Both the position numbers and the translations under genes were made by a program. From JBHGBB01 sp041946755 (GTDB lineage: Bacteria > UBP4 > UBA4092 > JAOAEQ01): a DNA stretch of 9,606 bases. Under the pieces are notes generated by a model. It searched no databases. It saw only the letters and a program-made list of their open reading frames with translations, and was not told the origin of the DNA. Of the stretch, positions 1-5,521 are shown piece after piece. Each line of letters opens with the position of its first letter. The stretch's first letter is position 1. The stretch covers positions 1-9,606 of the forward strand of contig JBHGBB010000156.1 in the NCBI GenBank assembly GCA_041946755.1. Reading direction: 5' to 3'.

Positions 1-269
1 TAGCACCTTTCCAAGCCCAATATCGGACCGCACCCAACCTGATGCAGGTGTTTATCTTAATCCAGCATAGTGTCCAGACTATCCAGCGAATGCAGGAAAG
101 ACCCTTAGAATATGAGCAGTTTGAATTGGAATATAGCTATATGCTGACTCAGCAGATGGAACTAGTTATGGGATATTATACCGATATATTAGCCAAACTC
201 CATCAAGAACAGGAGAAAAAACTGCAGACTTTAACCACAGATTCCACAGATTCCACTGAACTAAAATAA
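1..269 (+). CDS. C-terminal fragment of an unidentified plus-strand protein
   Basis: The frame is open to the left edge (first whole codon at position 3) and ends with TAA at 267-269, leaving 88 visible residues. The ATG at 42 is internal, so it is not taken as the start. The fragment is rich in Q, E, L, M and Y, with no Gly or Trp-rich fold signature except a single GYY. It is likely helical, possibly coiled-coil near residues 60-75 (a KLHQEQEKKLQ stretch). I do not recognise the family. The last dozen residues (TLTTDSTDSTELK) are encoded by a short tandem element with the unit ACAGATTCC, so the natural C-terminus appears to have been extended by repeat sequence. The gene converges on the minus-strand pseudopilin block and shares the terminator hairpin at 282-322. 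Confidence 0.6.
   Translation, partial: APFQAQYRTAPNLMQVFILIQHSVQTIQRMQERPLEYEQFELEYSYMLTQQMELVMGYYTDILAKLHQEQEKKLQTLTTDSTDSTELK
237..258. repeat. Tandem ACAGATTCC element at a gene 3' end
   Basis: The sequence shows two adjacent near-copies of a 9-bp unit (ACAGATTCC) within an ACCACAGATTCC context. It encodes the TTDSTDST tail of the left-edge gene. Its reverse complement (GGAATCTGTGG) resembles the AATCTGTGTAATCT element at 3164-3178, so the two are probably members of one dispersed family. Confidence 0.5.
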
Positions 270-276
270 GCGCAAT

Positions 277-322
277 AAAAAAAGCGAGAAGCTAGGTAAG
301 CTTTTCTCCTAGATTCTCGCTT
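277..322 (-). terminator. Rho-independent terminator closing the pseudopilin block
   Basis: A hairpin pairs 282-296 with 308-322, 15 bp with one mismatch (291/313). The outer nine pairs (AAGCGAGAA against TTCTCGCTT) are perfect. Read on the minus strand it is followed directly by a run of seven U (A277-A283 on plus), 18 bases after the last pseudopilin stop codon. The plus-strand side has only a mixed T-rich tail, so termination is best supported for the minus-strand transcript. It could work weakly in both directions between the convergent genes. Confidence 0.85.
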
Positions 323-339
323 CTCACTTCTTATTTATA

Positions 340-966
340 CTATTTTTTCCGCATGTCGCCGTACCAGTTATTCACATCATCCGCATCAGTTCCGCCGCCG
401 CTGGTACTACCATTCGTGGTGGTCTCGTTCGACAATCCATTTTTCCCTTTCGAGAAAATTTGATAGGTTAATGGGCTCTCATAAACATCGGTGCTATTAG
501 AATTATAGGTGCCAAAATAAGTGACACCGGAAGTACTCGAAGCCCAATCCTGTTGAGTAGTATAGTCGGCGTAAACGATATAACTATACGGTTCTTCCCA
601 AGGATCGAGAATCAATTTCTCGTCAGTCGATAACCGCATCTTTTTGATATCCAGGTACGGCCCGCGCCATAAAGGAGAAGTGGTCGCAACGCTTCCGCTC
701 ATACTTACCGTTAATGCTTTCAGTAACACCGCATTCCCATATTTATAGGTAGCCGCATCCGGATCCGTAGAAGGCGGGAAATTCCCTAAATCGATTTGAT
801 ATAAGGTTATCGCTCCCCGGATTGCATCGATATCCGCGATTGCCTGAATATACCGGGCATCGGTAGCTTTATTCGTCACTACCAAGACAATCGCCATGGT
901 TAAAAGCAAAATAACAATCAAAACCACTAAGATTTCAGTAACCGTAAATCCATGTTTATTCATCAT
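340..966 (-). CDS. gspG: GspG-type major pseudopilin paralogue (last gene of array)
   Basis: 208 residues. A prepilin-peptidase site lies after G6 (KHG|FTVTE), with F at +1 and the conserved Glu at +5 (E11), followed by a hydrophobic helix to about residue 31. The globular part carries the array motif WRGPYLD (100-106), the GspG signature LDPWEEPYSY (120-129), SKGKNG (172-177) and the C-terminal acidic loop GTDADDVNNWYGD (192-204). That loop corresponds to the calcium-binding end of GspG. Known GspG proteins polymerise into the T2SS pseudopilus shaft. The closest relative here is the gene at 1074-1664, with which it shares the NFPPS segment and the identical acidic loop. It lies beyond a strong hairpin (1019-1051) and has no visible Shine-Dalgarno sequence, only a TATATATATA tract before the start, so expression may be low or dependent on read-through. 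Start M1 or M2 cannot be distinguished. The 180-192 segment (Thr/Gly/Ser-rich) is longer than in its sister. Confidence 0.88.
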   Translation of the reverse strand: MMNKHGFTVTEILVVLIVILLLTMAIVLVVTNKATDARYIQAIADIDAIRGAITLYQIDLGNFPPSTDPDAATYKYGNAVLLKALTVSMSGSVATTSPLWRGPYLDIKKMRLSTDEKLILDPWEEPYSYIVYADYTTQQDWASSTSGVTYFGTYNSNSTDVYESPLTYQIFSKGKNGLSNETTTNGSTSGGGTDADDVNNWYGDMRKK

Positions 967-1018
967 AAAGTATATATATATAAAACCGAACCAAATATCG
1001 CTAGATAAGATTAAATAA

Positions 1019-1051
1019 ACAGGGGAAAAACGTTCCCGTTGTTTCCCCTGT
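1019..1051 (-). terminator. Strong hairpin terminator after the main GspG gene
   Basis: A perfect 10-bp stem (ACAGGGGAAA at 1019-1028 with TTTCCCCTGT at 1042-1051) encloses a further 4-bp stem (1029-1032 with 1037-1040) closed by a TTCC loop. On the minus strand it is followed by a U-rich but interrupted tail (TTATTTAATCTT), 22 bases after the stop at 1074. It probably ends most transcripts of the upstream gspG. Because the tail is not a clean U run, partial read-through or 3'-end protection is also possible. Confidence 0.7.
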
Positions 1052-1073
1052 CGACACTTACATATTCAAAATA

Positions 1074-1664
1074 TTAATGGGTCCGTTTCCGTTCGTCGCC
1101 ATACCAATTATTCACATCATCGGCATCGGTTCCACGTTTCCCGGTTAAATCGGCATTATCACCCTGATCGGTATATCCATTCATACCCATCGAGAAAATC
1201 TGATAGGTATTGGGATTGAAAAATCCGCCGGTATCCGGACCATAAGTTGCGCCGGTTCCAATCATTCCGCCGGCAGTAGAAGCTGAGGCGGTAGTGTAAT
1301 CCGCAAATGCGACATAGATGTACGGATTATTCCATGAATCAAGAATATTGCCGGTAGTATCGGTCCGTTCCAGTTTCATATCGAGATACGGCCCTTTCCA
1401 ACTAGCATTGCCTGTACCCAAACCGGCTACTAACGCTTTCCGCATTAAAGAACATCCGGCAAAACCCGGATCTGAGGGCGGAAAATTCCCGACATCGCTC
1501 TGGTATGAAGTTATGGCCGTTTTTATCGCATCAAGATCGGCTATTGCTTGCGTATATCTTGCTTCGGTGGTTTTAGCGGTAATAACAGGAAGAATAACTG
1601 CGGCTAGGATACCTATAATAAGTAAGACGATAACTAATTCGGCTAAAGTTATACCTTTTTGCAT
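1074..1664 (-). CDS. gspG: GspG-type major pseudopilin with its own promoter
   Basis: 196 residues with a very short leader, MQKG, cleaved before I5 (G|ITLAE, Glu at +5 = E9), then a hydrophobic helix to about residue 29. The motifs run in the usual GspG order: NFPPSDPG (60-67), WKGPYLDMK (89-97), LDSWNNPYIY (108-117, Ser replacing the usual Pro of DPW), SMGMNG (158-163) and GTDADDVNNWYGD (178-190), the predicted calcium-binding C-terminal loop. The product should be processed at the inner membrane by a prepilin peptidase and assembled as the pseudopilus shaft. It is the best-expressed-looking gene in the window: consensus promoter 94-66 bases upstream, strong Shine-Dalgarno (AAAGGAGGGG) and its own terminator. 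That matches a structural subunit needed in excess. I infer that this is the principal shaft subunit. Confidence 0.9.
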   Translation of the reverse strand: MQKGITLAELVIVLLIIGILAAVILPVITAKTTEARYTQAIADLDAIKTAITSYQSDVGNFPPSDPGFAGCSLMRKALVAGLGTGNASWKGPYLDMKLERTDTTGNILDSWNNPYIYVAFADYTTASASTAGGMIGTGATYGPDTGGFFNPNTYQIFSMGMNGYTDQGDNADLTGKRGTDADDVNNWYGDERKRTH

Positions 1665-1675
1665 AAACTTTTGTT

Positions 1676-1685
1676 CCCCTCCTTT
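1676..1685 (-). promoter_or_regulatory. Strong ribosome-binding site of gspG
   Basis: On the minus strand this reads AAAGGAGGGG, 11 bases before the ATG at 1664. It is the strongest Shine-Dalgarno sequence in the window and sits in an A/G-rich leader. It fixes the start with the four-residue MQKG leader peptide. Confidence 0.85.
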
Positions 1686-1729
1686 CTATCCTCTATTTTT
1701 TATATTTCCCTACTTTTTTTACCTGATAC

Positions 1730-1758
1730 AGTATACGAGGTTTAGCTCGTCCTGTCAA
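1730..1758 (-). promoter_or_regulatory. Consensus sigma-70-type promoter for gspG
   Basis: The -35 TTGACA (1758-1753) and -10 TATACT (1735-1730) are separated by exactly 17 bp. An A-tract (AAAAAAGA) lies directly upstream as a possible UP element and overlaps the stop codon of the preceding gene. The predicted start of transcription is near 1723, giving a leader of roughly 58 nt. The 15-mer AAAAAAGATTGACAG is identical to that at the promoter for the array at 4466. Confidence 0.85.
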
Positions 1759-1764
1759 TCTTTT

Positions 1765-2451
1765 TTATCTAAAAGTATATACAATATTATCAGCATCACT
1801 ATTAATATCCCCATCTTTACCCGGGCTAATAATAGCAAATCGGTCTATTGTAGCATTAGAAAATGATGGCGTTCCTCCAATGTTAACACCTTTGTAATCT
1901 ATTAGATATCTCCAGGTACAAAGATAATATTCGTTACCCCAAGGATCAATTGGTCTAGGATCTCCGTTTAGCGTAGACTGTCGTTGATAGGTAACAAAAG
2001 GACCTTTCCATTTCCGGGCTTTATCATTGGTGGGTAAAAAGCCGATATTAGGAGGAATTTGACCGCTAACCGTTTTCGCTTTTCGTGAGTAATTCACCCC
2101 ATCATTAGCGCTATATCCAGTATCTGGATCAATTAGCCAATAATTTGTTGAATACCCATTAACGCCAACACAGTCAGCATTTCCACTTACATAATCTGCG
2201 AGCGGTCCCGGGACATCATTTAATACCGGTAATGGTACCAAATAATCATAATTCGCTTCAACTTCCATTTCTGCTTCTGCCATTTTCTTCATTTCGAAAT
2301 AGGCTGCGGTTGCTCGGGCACTATCTCGTTTCCCCTGAAATACTAAAAACGAAACTAAAGATAGAATTCCGACGACTACCACTACCGCTAGCACTTCGAT
2401 AAAGGTAAACCCAAATTGATGTATATTTTCTATTTTCTTTTTCATAATCAT
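1765..2451 (-). CDS. GspG-family pseudopilin paralogue (fourth of the array)
   Basis: 228 residues. The prepilin site follows G14 (QFG|FTFIE, Glu +5 = E19), then a Val-rich membrane helix to about residue 38. Family motifs are EMKKMAEAE (53-61), LNDVPG (77-82), WKGPF (148-152), IDPWGNEYYL (168-177), SPGKDG (209-214) and a terminal acidic stretch DINSDADNIVYTF that parallels the GspG calcium loop. It ends in a nearly bare DNI-x-Y-x-F tail like its three upstream neighbours, not in the NNWYGD form. It is most similar to the gene at 2465-3145, sharing the LND-x-PG block after the EM-x(2)-MA helix. It starts 13 bases after that gene's stop and has no visible Shine-Dalgarno before either possible ATG (2451 or 2445), so translation may depend on coupling to upstream ribosomes. 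Its role as an alternative or accessory shaft subunit is inferred. Confidence 0.85.
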   Translation of the reverse strand: MIMKKKIENIHQFGFTFIEVLAVVVVVGILSLVSFLVFQGKRDSARATAAYFEMKKMAEAEMEVEANYDYLVPLPVLNDVPGPLADYVSGNADCVGVNGYSTNYWLIDPDTGYSANDGVNYSRKAKTVSGQIPPNIGFLPTNDKARKWKGPFVTYQRQSTLNGDPRPIDPWGNEYYLCTWRYLIDYKGVNIGGTPSFSNATIDRFAIISPGKDGDINSDADNIVYTFR

Positions 2452-2464
2452 ATCGTTAAATTAA

Positions 2465-3145
2465 TTAAAACGGAACAATAATATCGTCGCCGGTATATCC
2501 TACTGCTCCTTTATCAAAATCGCGCGTGGTATTCTTGCCGAAACTGACTAATGTAAATCGGTCAAAAACAAACCTATTATCTGTTATTGCAAGATCTGGA
2601 TTAATTGATCCATAATTGTAAGGTAAGGTTTGATTCGGTCCATAAAGCCGATAAGCATTTCCCCATGGATCCAAGGGAATACCATATCTTGAGATTTCTC
2701 CAAAACCACCTTCTGGATATACATCGCTTGTATCCACTCCTAGCATATTAGATTGTGCTCCTTTTTGTTTAAACTGCATATAAGGACCACGCCAATCCCC
2801 TTGTAAATCCACATTGTTTTTACTCGCAAATAACCCGGACGTATCAATTGCTCTACCATCATCAAGACCTATTGAATATTCATACCATCCTAATGAAGAA
2901 TTCCCCTGGTTCCCTGGAGTATCATTTAATAATCGAAGCATTACATAATAGCCGGTATCGAGTTCTATTGCCTGTTCCGCTTTAGCCATTTGCAACATTT
3001 CCGACCGGGCGGTATTATATCGCGCATCATCAGTTCTTTGCGTAAATCGCGATACCGCTACCGCGACCAGCACTGCAATAATAATCACCGCAATAAGAAT
3101 TTCAAGAATCGTAAATCCGGCCTGTCTTGATTTCGGATTTGTCAT
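2465..3145 (-). CDS. GspG-family pseudopilin paralogue (third of the array)
   Basis: 226 residues. The prepilin site follows G10 (RQAG|FTILE, Glu +5 = E15) with an Ile/Val/Ala-rich helix to about residue 32. Motifs are EMLQMAKAE (49-57), DTGYY (63-67), LNDTPG (73-78), WRGPY (118-122), LDPWGNAYRLYGP (158-170), SFGKN (201-205) and the terminal GDDIIVPF. The DPWG-x-x-Y signature and terminal acidic loop place it in the GspG family even though its C-terminal loop is shortened. A good Shine-Dalgarno (GGAGG at 3159-3155) lies 9 bases before the ATG. The first residues, TNPKS, are encoded by a fragment of the heptamer repeat AATCCGAAATC that also makes the GspK N-terminus, so the cytoplasmic leader peptide includes repeat-derived sequence. 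A function as an alternative shaft or sub-tip pseudopilin is inferred. Confidence 0.86.
   Translation of the reverse strand: MTNPKSRQAGFTILEILIAVIIIAVLVAVAVSRFTQRTDDARYNTARSEMLQMAKAEQAIELDTGYYVMLRLLNDTPGNQGNSSLGWYEYSIGLDDGRAIDTSGLFASKNNVDLQGDWRGPYMQFKQKGAQSNMLGVDTSDVYPEGGFGEISRYGIPLDPWGNAYRLYGPNQTLPYNYGSINPDLAITDNRFVFDRFTLVSFGKNTTRDFDKGAVGYTGDDIIVPF
3129..3140. repeat. Heptamer-repeat fragment in a pseudopilin leader
   Basis: On plus this reads GATTTCGGATTT, and on minus AAATCCGAAATC. It matches the heptamer unit tandemly repeated at 7403-7433 and lies in the codons for the NPKS leader residues of the pseudopilin starting at 3145. Confidence 0.4.
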
Positions 3146-3158
3146 AAGATAAAGCCTC

Positions 3159-3181
3159 CAGTATAATCTGTGTAATCTATT
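3159..3181. repeat. AATCTGTGTAATCT-type interspersed element
   Basis: A short imperfect direct repeat of AATCTGTG/AATCTATT lies immediately upstream of a Shine-Dalgarno sequence and beside a run of nine A (3182-3190). It resembles, in reverse complement, the element encoding the C-terminus of the left-edge gene at 237-258. No function is apparent, and it occupies most of the 62-base gap between two array genes. Confidence 0.45.
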
Positions 3182-3207
3182 AAAAAAAAATCGCTATAAT
3201 CGTATAC

Positions 3208-3807
3208 TTAAAATGGCATCCTGATATCATCGCCGACCGGAGGTCCCCACGGTGCGGTAGTTTCACTTTCCCAAACATAATTCGGTCCGCTGCTCCAAAT
3301 TACCGGAACCTGGGTGTTGGTACTATCCGTCGCCGAGGCTGATATCGGTCCAAACACTCGATATGGCTTTCCCCAAGGATCAACCGGCAAATTCAGGGTG
3401 GTATCAAATTTCTGGAATACGATATACGGTCCTTTCCAGATTTCACCTAGACTAGCCAGTACCGGCTGATTCGGATCTCCACTTAAGAAGTAACCGGTAG
3501 AAAAATTCGACTGCTGACCGCCATTAAGCCAAGTATCAAAACTCCAGACCGTTACCACGGCGTACTGTGATGGAGTAACCTGCATCAGGTTACTGGGAAA
3601 AACATACATGCCGGTTTCCGCATACGCCAGCGCTTCCATTTTCCCGATCTGCTGCATTTCATCTTTAGCCGCGGTAATTTTCGCCTCTTCAGTTTTCTGC
3701 CAATATTTCGGAACCACTATCAGTGCTAAGATCGCGATAATCGCTACCACGGTTATAATTTCCGCGGCAGTAAATCCTCGTTGATGTTGTCTGTTTTTTA
3801 CGACCAT
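3208..3807 (-). CDS. GspG-family pseudopilin paralogue (second of the array)
   Basis: 199 residues. The prepilin site follows G11 (HQRG|FTAAE, Glu +5 = E16), with a membrane helix to about residue 33. Motifs are EMQQIGKMEA (50-59), ETGMYVFP (64-71), WKGPYIVFQ (124-132), VDPWGKPYRVFGP (142-154) and a short GDDIRMPF end. VDPWGKPY is the closest match to the textbook GspG signature among the four upstream paralogues. A Shine-Dalgarno AGGAG (3823-3819) lies 11 bases before the ATG and 4 bases past the previous stop codon, indicating one transcript with the gene at 3828. The SSGPN segment (172-176) takes the place of the S-x-G-x-N/D-G turn seen in the canonical copies. The gene is expected to encode a processed inner-membrane subunit of the pseudopilus. 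The specific role is unknown. Confidence 0.87.
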   Translation of the reverse strand: MVVKNRQHQRGFTAAEIITVVAIIAILALIVVPKYWQKTEEAKITAAKDEMQQIGKMEALAYAETGMYVFPSNLMQVTPSQYAVVTVWSFDTWLNGGQQSNFSTGYFLSGDPNQPVLASLGEIWKGPYIVFQKFDTTLNLPVDPWGKPYRVFGPISASATDSTNTQVPVIWSSGPNYVWESETTAPWGPPVGDDIRMPF

Positions 3808-3827
3808 AATATTAAGTTCTCCTAAAG

Positions 3828-4466
3828 TTAAAATAAGAGTTTCAAATCATCCCGCTGTCGTTGAGATACTGGACGCGTATTCAACTCGGCATCGGTTAAT
3901 TCCCGATATCGATATATACCTTGTGTAGCATCGATGGTATCGATTGCATACTCCGGAACCATGTTTTTTCCATAACAGATAACCATTACGGTTACCGGTA
4001 TACCGGTAGGATTGACCATAAACGTCGAACTGGTATCAACAAGTAGAATTAACTGATATCGCTGATTCCATGGATCAAGCGGATTCCCTTGTGCATCAAC
4101 TTTTTTCAATATGGTTTCCGCTAGATAAGGACCATGCCATTGTGCGGTATTAAGCGAGATGTTTAACGGTGGATCTATTAACCTTGGTCCTAAAGGACCG
4201 TCCCAGGGAGATGCCGTATCATAGGCAAACCGGTCTGGTAATGTCGGTGACATCAAGTCTTTATACGACCAGAAGATGCCGGTGTCATTATGTGCCCAAG
4301 TTTCTGCGGTAGATAGCTGTTTCATTTCGGCATTCGCTACACCTTCTTTTGCGATATTTATTACCCGCTGCCAACTAAGCGTTGCCATAGATGCAATCAG
4401 TGCGATAATCGCTACCACAATAAGTATTTCCATTAAAGTAAACCCAGCATAGTTTTTTCTTATCAT
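3828..4466 (-). CDS. GspG-family pseudopilin paralogue (first of the array)
   Basis: 212 residues from the chosen ATG. The leader is MIRKNYAG, cleaved before F9 (G|FTLME, Glu +5 = E13), followed by a hydrophobic helix to about residue 31. Motifs are AEMKQL (46-51), DTGIF (61-65), WHGPYLAE (110-117), LDPWNQRYQL (130-139), YGKN (165-168) and a C-terminal RDDLKLLF. It is the most divergent member: the DPW signature is followed by NQRY and the region after 170 is charged and unlike the others. An in-frame ATG at 4514 would add 16 residues that have no leader character, no ribosome-binding site and lie within leader hairpins. The start at 4466 is preceded by AAGGA (13 bases away) and gives a normal prepilin leader. 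It is the first gene after the promoter at 4552-4580. Its function as a variant pseudopilin is inferred. Confidence 0.85.
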   Translation of the reverse strand: MIRKNYAGFTLMEILIVVAIIALIASMATLSWQRVINIAKEGVANAEMKQLSTAETWAHNDTGIFWSYKDLMSPTLPDRFAYDTASPWDGPLGPRLIDPPLNISLNTAQWHGPYLAETILKKVDAQGNPLDPWNQRYQLILLVDTSSTFMVNPTGIPVTVMVICYGKNMVPEYAIDTIDATQGIYRYRELTDAELNTRPVSQRQRDDLKLLF

Positions 4467-4479
4467 AGTTACAAAAGTA

Positions 4480-4484
4480 TCCTT
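4480..4484 (-). promoter_or_regulatory. Ribosome-binding site that decides the start at 4466
   Basis: On minus this reads AAGGA, 13 bases before the ATG at 4466. No comparable sequence precedes the upstream in-frame ATG at 4514. The spacing is somewhat long, so initiation is probably moderate. Confidence 0.55.
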
Positions 4485-4493
4485 GGCGGAATA

Positions 4494-4533
4494 GGCGCAC
4501 TCTGGTTGCGCCATCGCAAAATACCGATTTTGC
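4494..4533 (-). promoter_or_regulatory. Two tandem hairpins in the array 5' leader
   Basis: Stem 1 pairs 4527-4533 with 4516-4522 (GCAAAAT / ATTTTGC, 7 bp, loop CGGT on minus). Stem 2 pairs 4507-4512 with 4494-4499 (GGCGCA / TGCGCC, 6 bp, loop of 7). Both lie in the predicted leader between the transcription start near 4545 and the ribosome-binding site at 4484. They are separated by only three bases. I recognise no riboswitch class. They may stabilise the transcript or control access to the ribosome-binding site. Confidence 0.5.
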
Positions 4534-4551
4534 TGTTATTTTCTATACAAA

Positions 4552-4580
4552 AATATATTACGTTAACGTACTTCTGTCAA
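4552..4580 (-). promoter_or_regulatory. Consensus promoter with palindromic operator in the spacer
   Basis: The -35 TTGACA (4580-4575) and -10 TATATT (4557-4552) have a 17-bp spacer, with an eight-A tract just upstream. The spacer contains TACGTTAACGTA (4559-4570), a perfect 12-bp palindrome touching the -10 side. This is a likely repressor-binding position, since protein bound there would block RNA polymerase. The promoter drives the four-gene pseudopilin array. Confidence 0.82.
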
Positions 4581-4705
4581 TCTTTTTTTTAAGTATTATC
4601 AATAAATCTAACAGAATAAACGGTTTGACTATTATATCTTAACCATTTTAGCATAAAAACTCAAGTTTTACCGCTATTAACCATATATAAAGTTAAATTT
4701 ACCGG

Positions 4706-5518
4706 TTATTCTACTGAAATCGTTGCTGATACGACTCCATCAGTCGGGTCACCGGAAGCGCCTAAAATATCCCGATTTTGTGTACTAATCACCGTAGTCC
4801 CTTTACTCGCATCGCTAACAAAAATATATGTAACTCGACTGCCAAAAGCTTTCTTTTTAGCATACCAATTAATGGTAGCAATAGCACCGGAATAATAAAA
4901 ATTCCCGGTTTTGTTTTCTATTCCAAATCGGATAATCCCCTTTTTTTCATCAATTTCATTAACTATAACTTTCGCAGCAGGATATTTTGCCGGTACAATC
5001 TTCGATACGATATCTTTCACTGCTAAACATTCCGGATTGTATTTAATCATCACTTCTGCCAAATCATATCCCGTTCCACGCGGATTATTAATCACAATAT
5101 CTTGCGCAAATAATGCTCCCTGTTTAATCCGGGCACTTAATGGGTCAAATAATAAGGTTACTGATCCGATGTTACTTCCAGAGCCCCGAACAATACTGGG
5201 CATTGCGGGGGTAGGTGCTGGGACAGGTGTCGGTGTTGGAGTAAGTGCCGGTGCCGGTCTAGGAGATGGTACCGGTCTAGCAGGTGGTACCGGTGGCCCT
5301 GAAGGTCGTGGTCCCGGAACCGGTTGAGTGTCTTTTTCAGATGGCGCAACAGTATCATATCTTGCCTTTCGTCTCATTTCGGCGAAATCATAGGGGGTTT
5401 CGGTTGCAACCTGCGCTTGTACTGTGACACCAACTAGGAATATATCGAAAACAACTAAACTAATGATGCTAAATCTGGTTATCCAATTCGAATATCCTGT
5501 TAACATTAATCTTATCAT
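4706..5518 (-). CDS. Secreted cohesin-domain-like protein of the pseudopilin operon
   Basis: 270 residues in three parts. The first is an N-terminal signal peptide or signal anchor (hydrophobic 15-33, possible cleavage after VQAQ-A near 36). The second is a Pro-rich linker (65-107) with imperfect 18-bp DNA repeats coding P-x-P-R units. The third is a C-terminal domain (about 117-268) with the features of the cohesin fold: an opening SVTLLFDPLSARIKQG strand region, a hydrophobic-alternating IVINNPRGTGYDLAEVMIKYNPECLAV segment broken over 141-167, IIRFGIENKTGNF (195-207), GAIATINWYA and a final GVVSATISV strand. Cohesin domains bind dockerins in cellulosomes, but they also occur fused to or near secretins in non-cellulosomal bacteria. 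It begins 3 bases after the gspK stop, so it is translated with the minor pseudopilins. I infer a periplasmic or envelope scaffold for the secretion apparatus. A substrate-binding exoprotein is the alternative. There is no lipobox. Confidence 0.7.
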   Translation of the reverse strand: MIRLMLTGYSNWITRFSIISLVVFDIFLVGVTVQAQVATETPYDFAEMRRKARYDTVAPSEKDTQPVPGPRPSGPPVPPARPVPSPRPAPALTPTPTPVPAPTPAMPSIVRGSGSNIGSVTLLFDPLSARIKQGALFAQDIVINNPRGTGYDLAEVMIKYNPECLAVKDIVSKIVPAKYPAAKVIVNEIDEKKGIIRFGIENKTGNFYYSGAIATINWYAKKKAFGSRVTYIFVSDASKGTTVISTQNRDILGASGDPTDGVVSATISVE

Positions 5519-5521
5519 TTA

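Noticed and set aside
969..974. TATACT before the last gspG as a promoter
   Set aside because: No acceptable -35 at 16-18 bp, and it would place the transcription start inside the coding region.
1318..1866. Plus-strand open frame of 182 codons
   Set aside because: It runs antisense across gspG and its promoter, with no ribosome-binding site or recognisable domain. The minus-strand genes have clear family motifs.
3182..3190. Run of nine A (U run on minus) as an intrinsic terminator between array genes
   Set aside because: No convincing stem precedes it on the minus strand, and the next gene has a good ribosome-binding site, so continued transcription is more likely.
4467..4514. Upstream in-frame ATG at 4514 as the start of the first array gene
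   Set aside because: It adds 16 residues before a normal prepilin leader, lacks a ribosome-binding site and lies in leader hairpins. The ATG at 4466 has AAGGA upstream and gives a standard leader.
4631..4636. TATAAT on minus as a second promoter upstream of the array
   Set aside because: The nearest -35-like TTGAGT is 22 bp away. The consensus promoter at 4552-4580 explains the array better.
4625..4653. Plus-strand TTGACT as a promoter
   Set aside because: The sequence at the -10 position (TTAGCA) is poor and no plus-strand gene follows.
4656..4669. AAAACT/AGTTTT hairpin as terminator of the cohesin-protein gene
   Set aside because: Only six A/T-rich pairs with a two-base loop and an interrupted U tail; too weak to call.
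4911..5327. Plus-strand Gly/Val-rich open frame
   Set aside because: It is the antisense shadow of the Pro-rich linker and cohesin domain; low complexity comes from the repeat on the coding strand.
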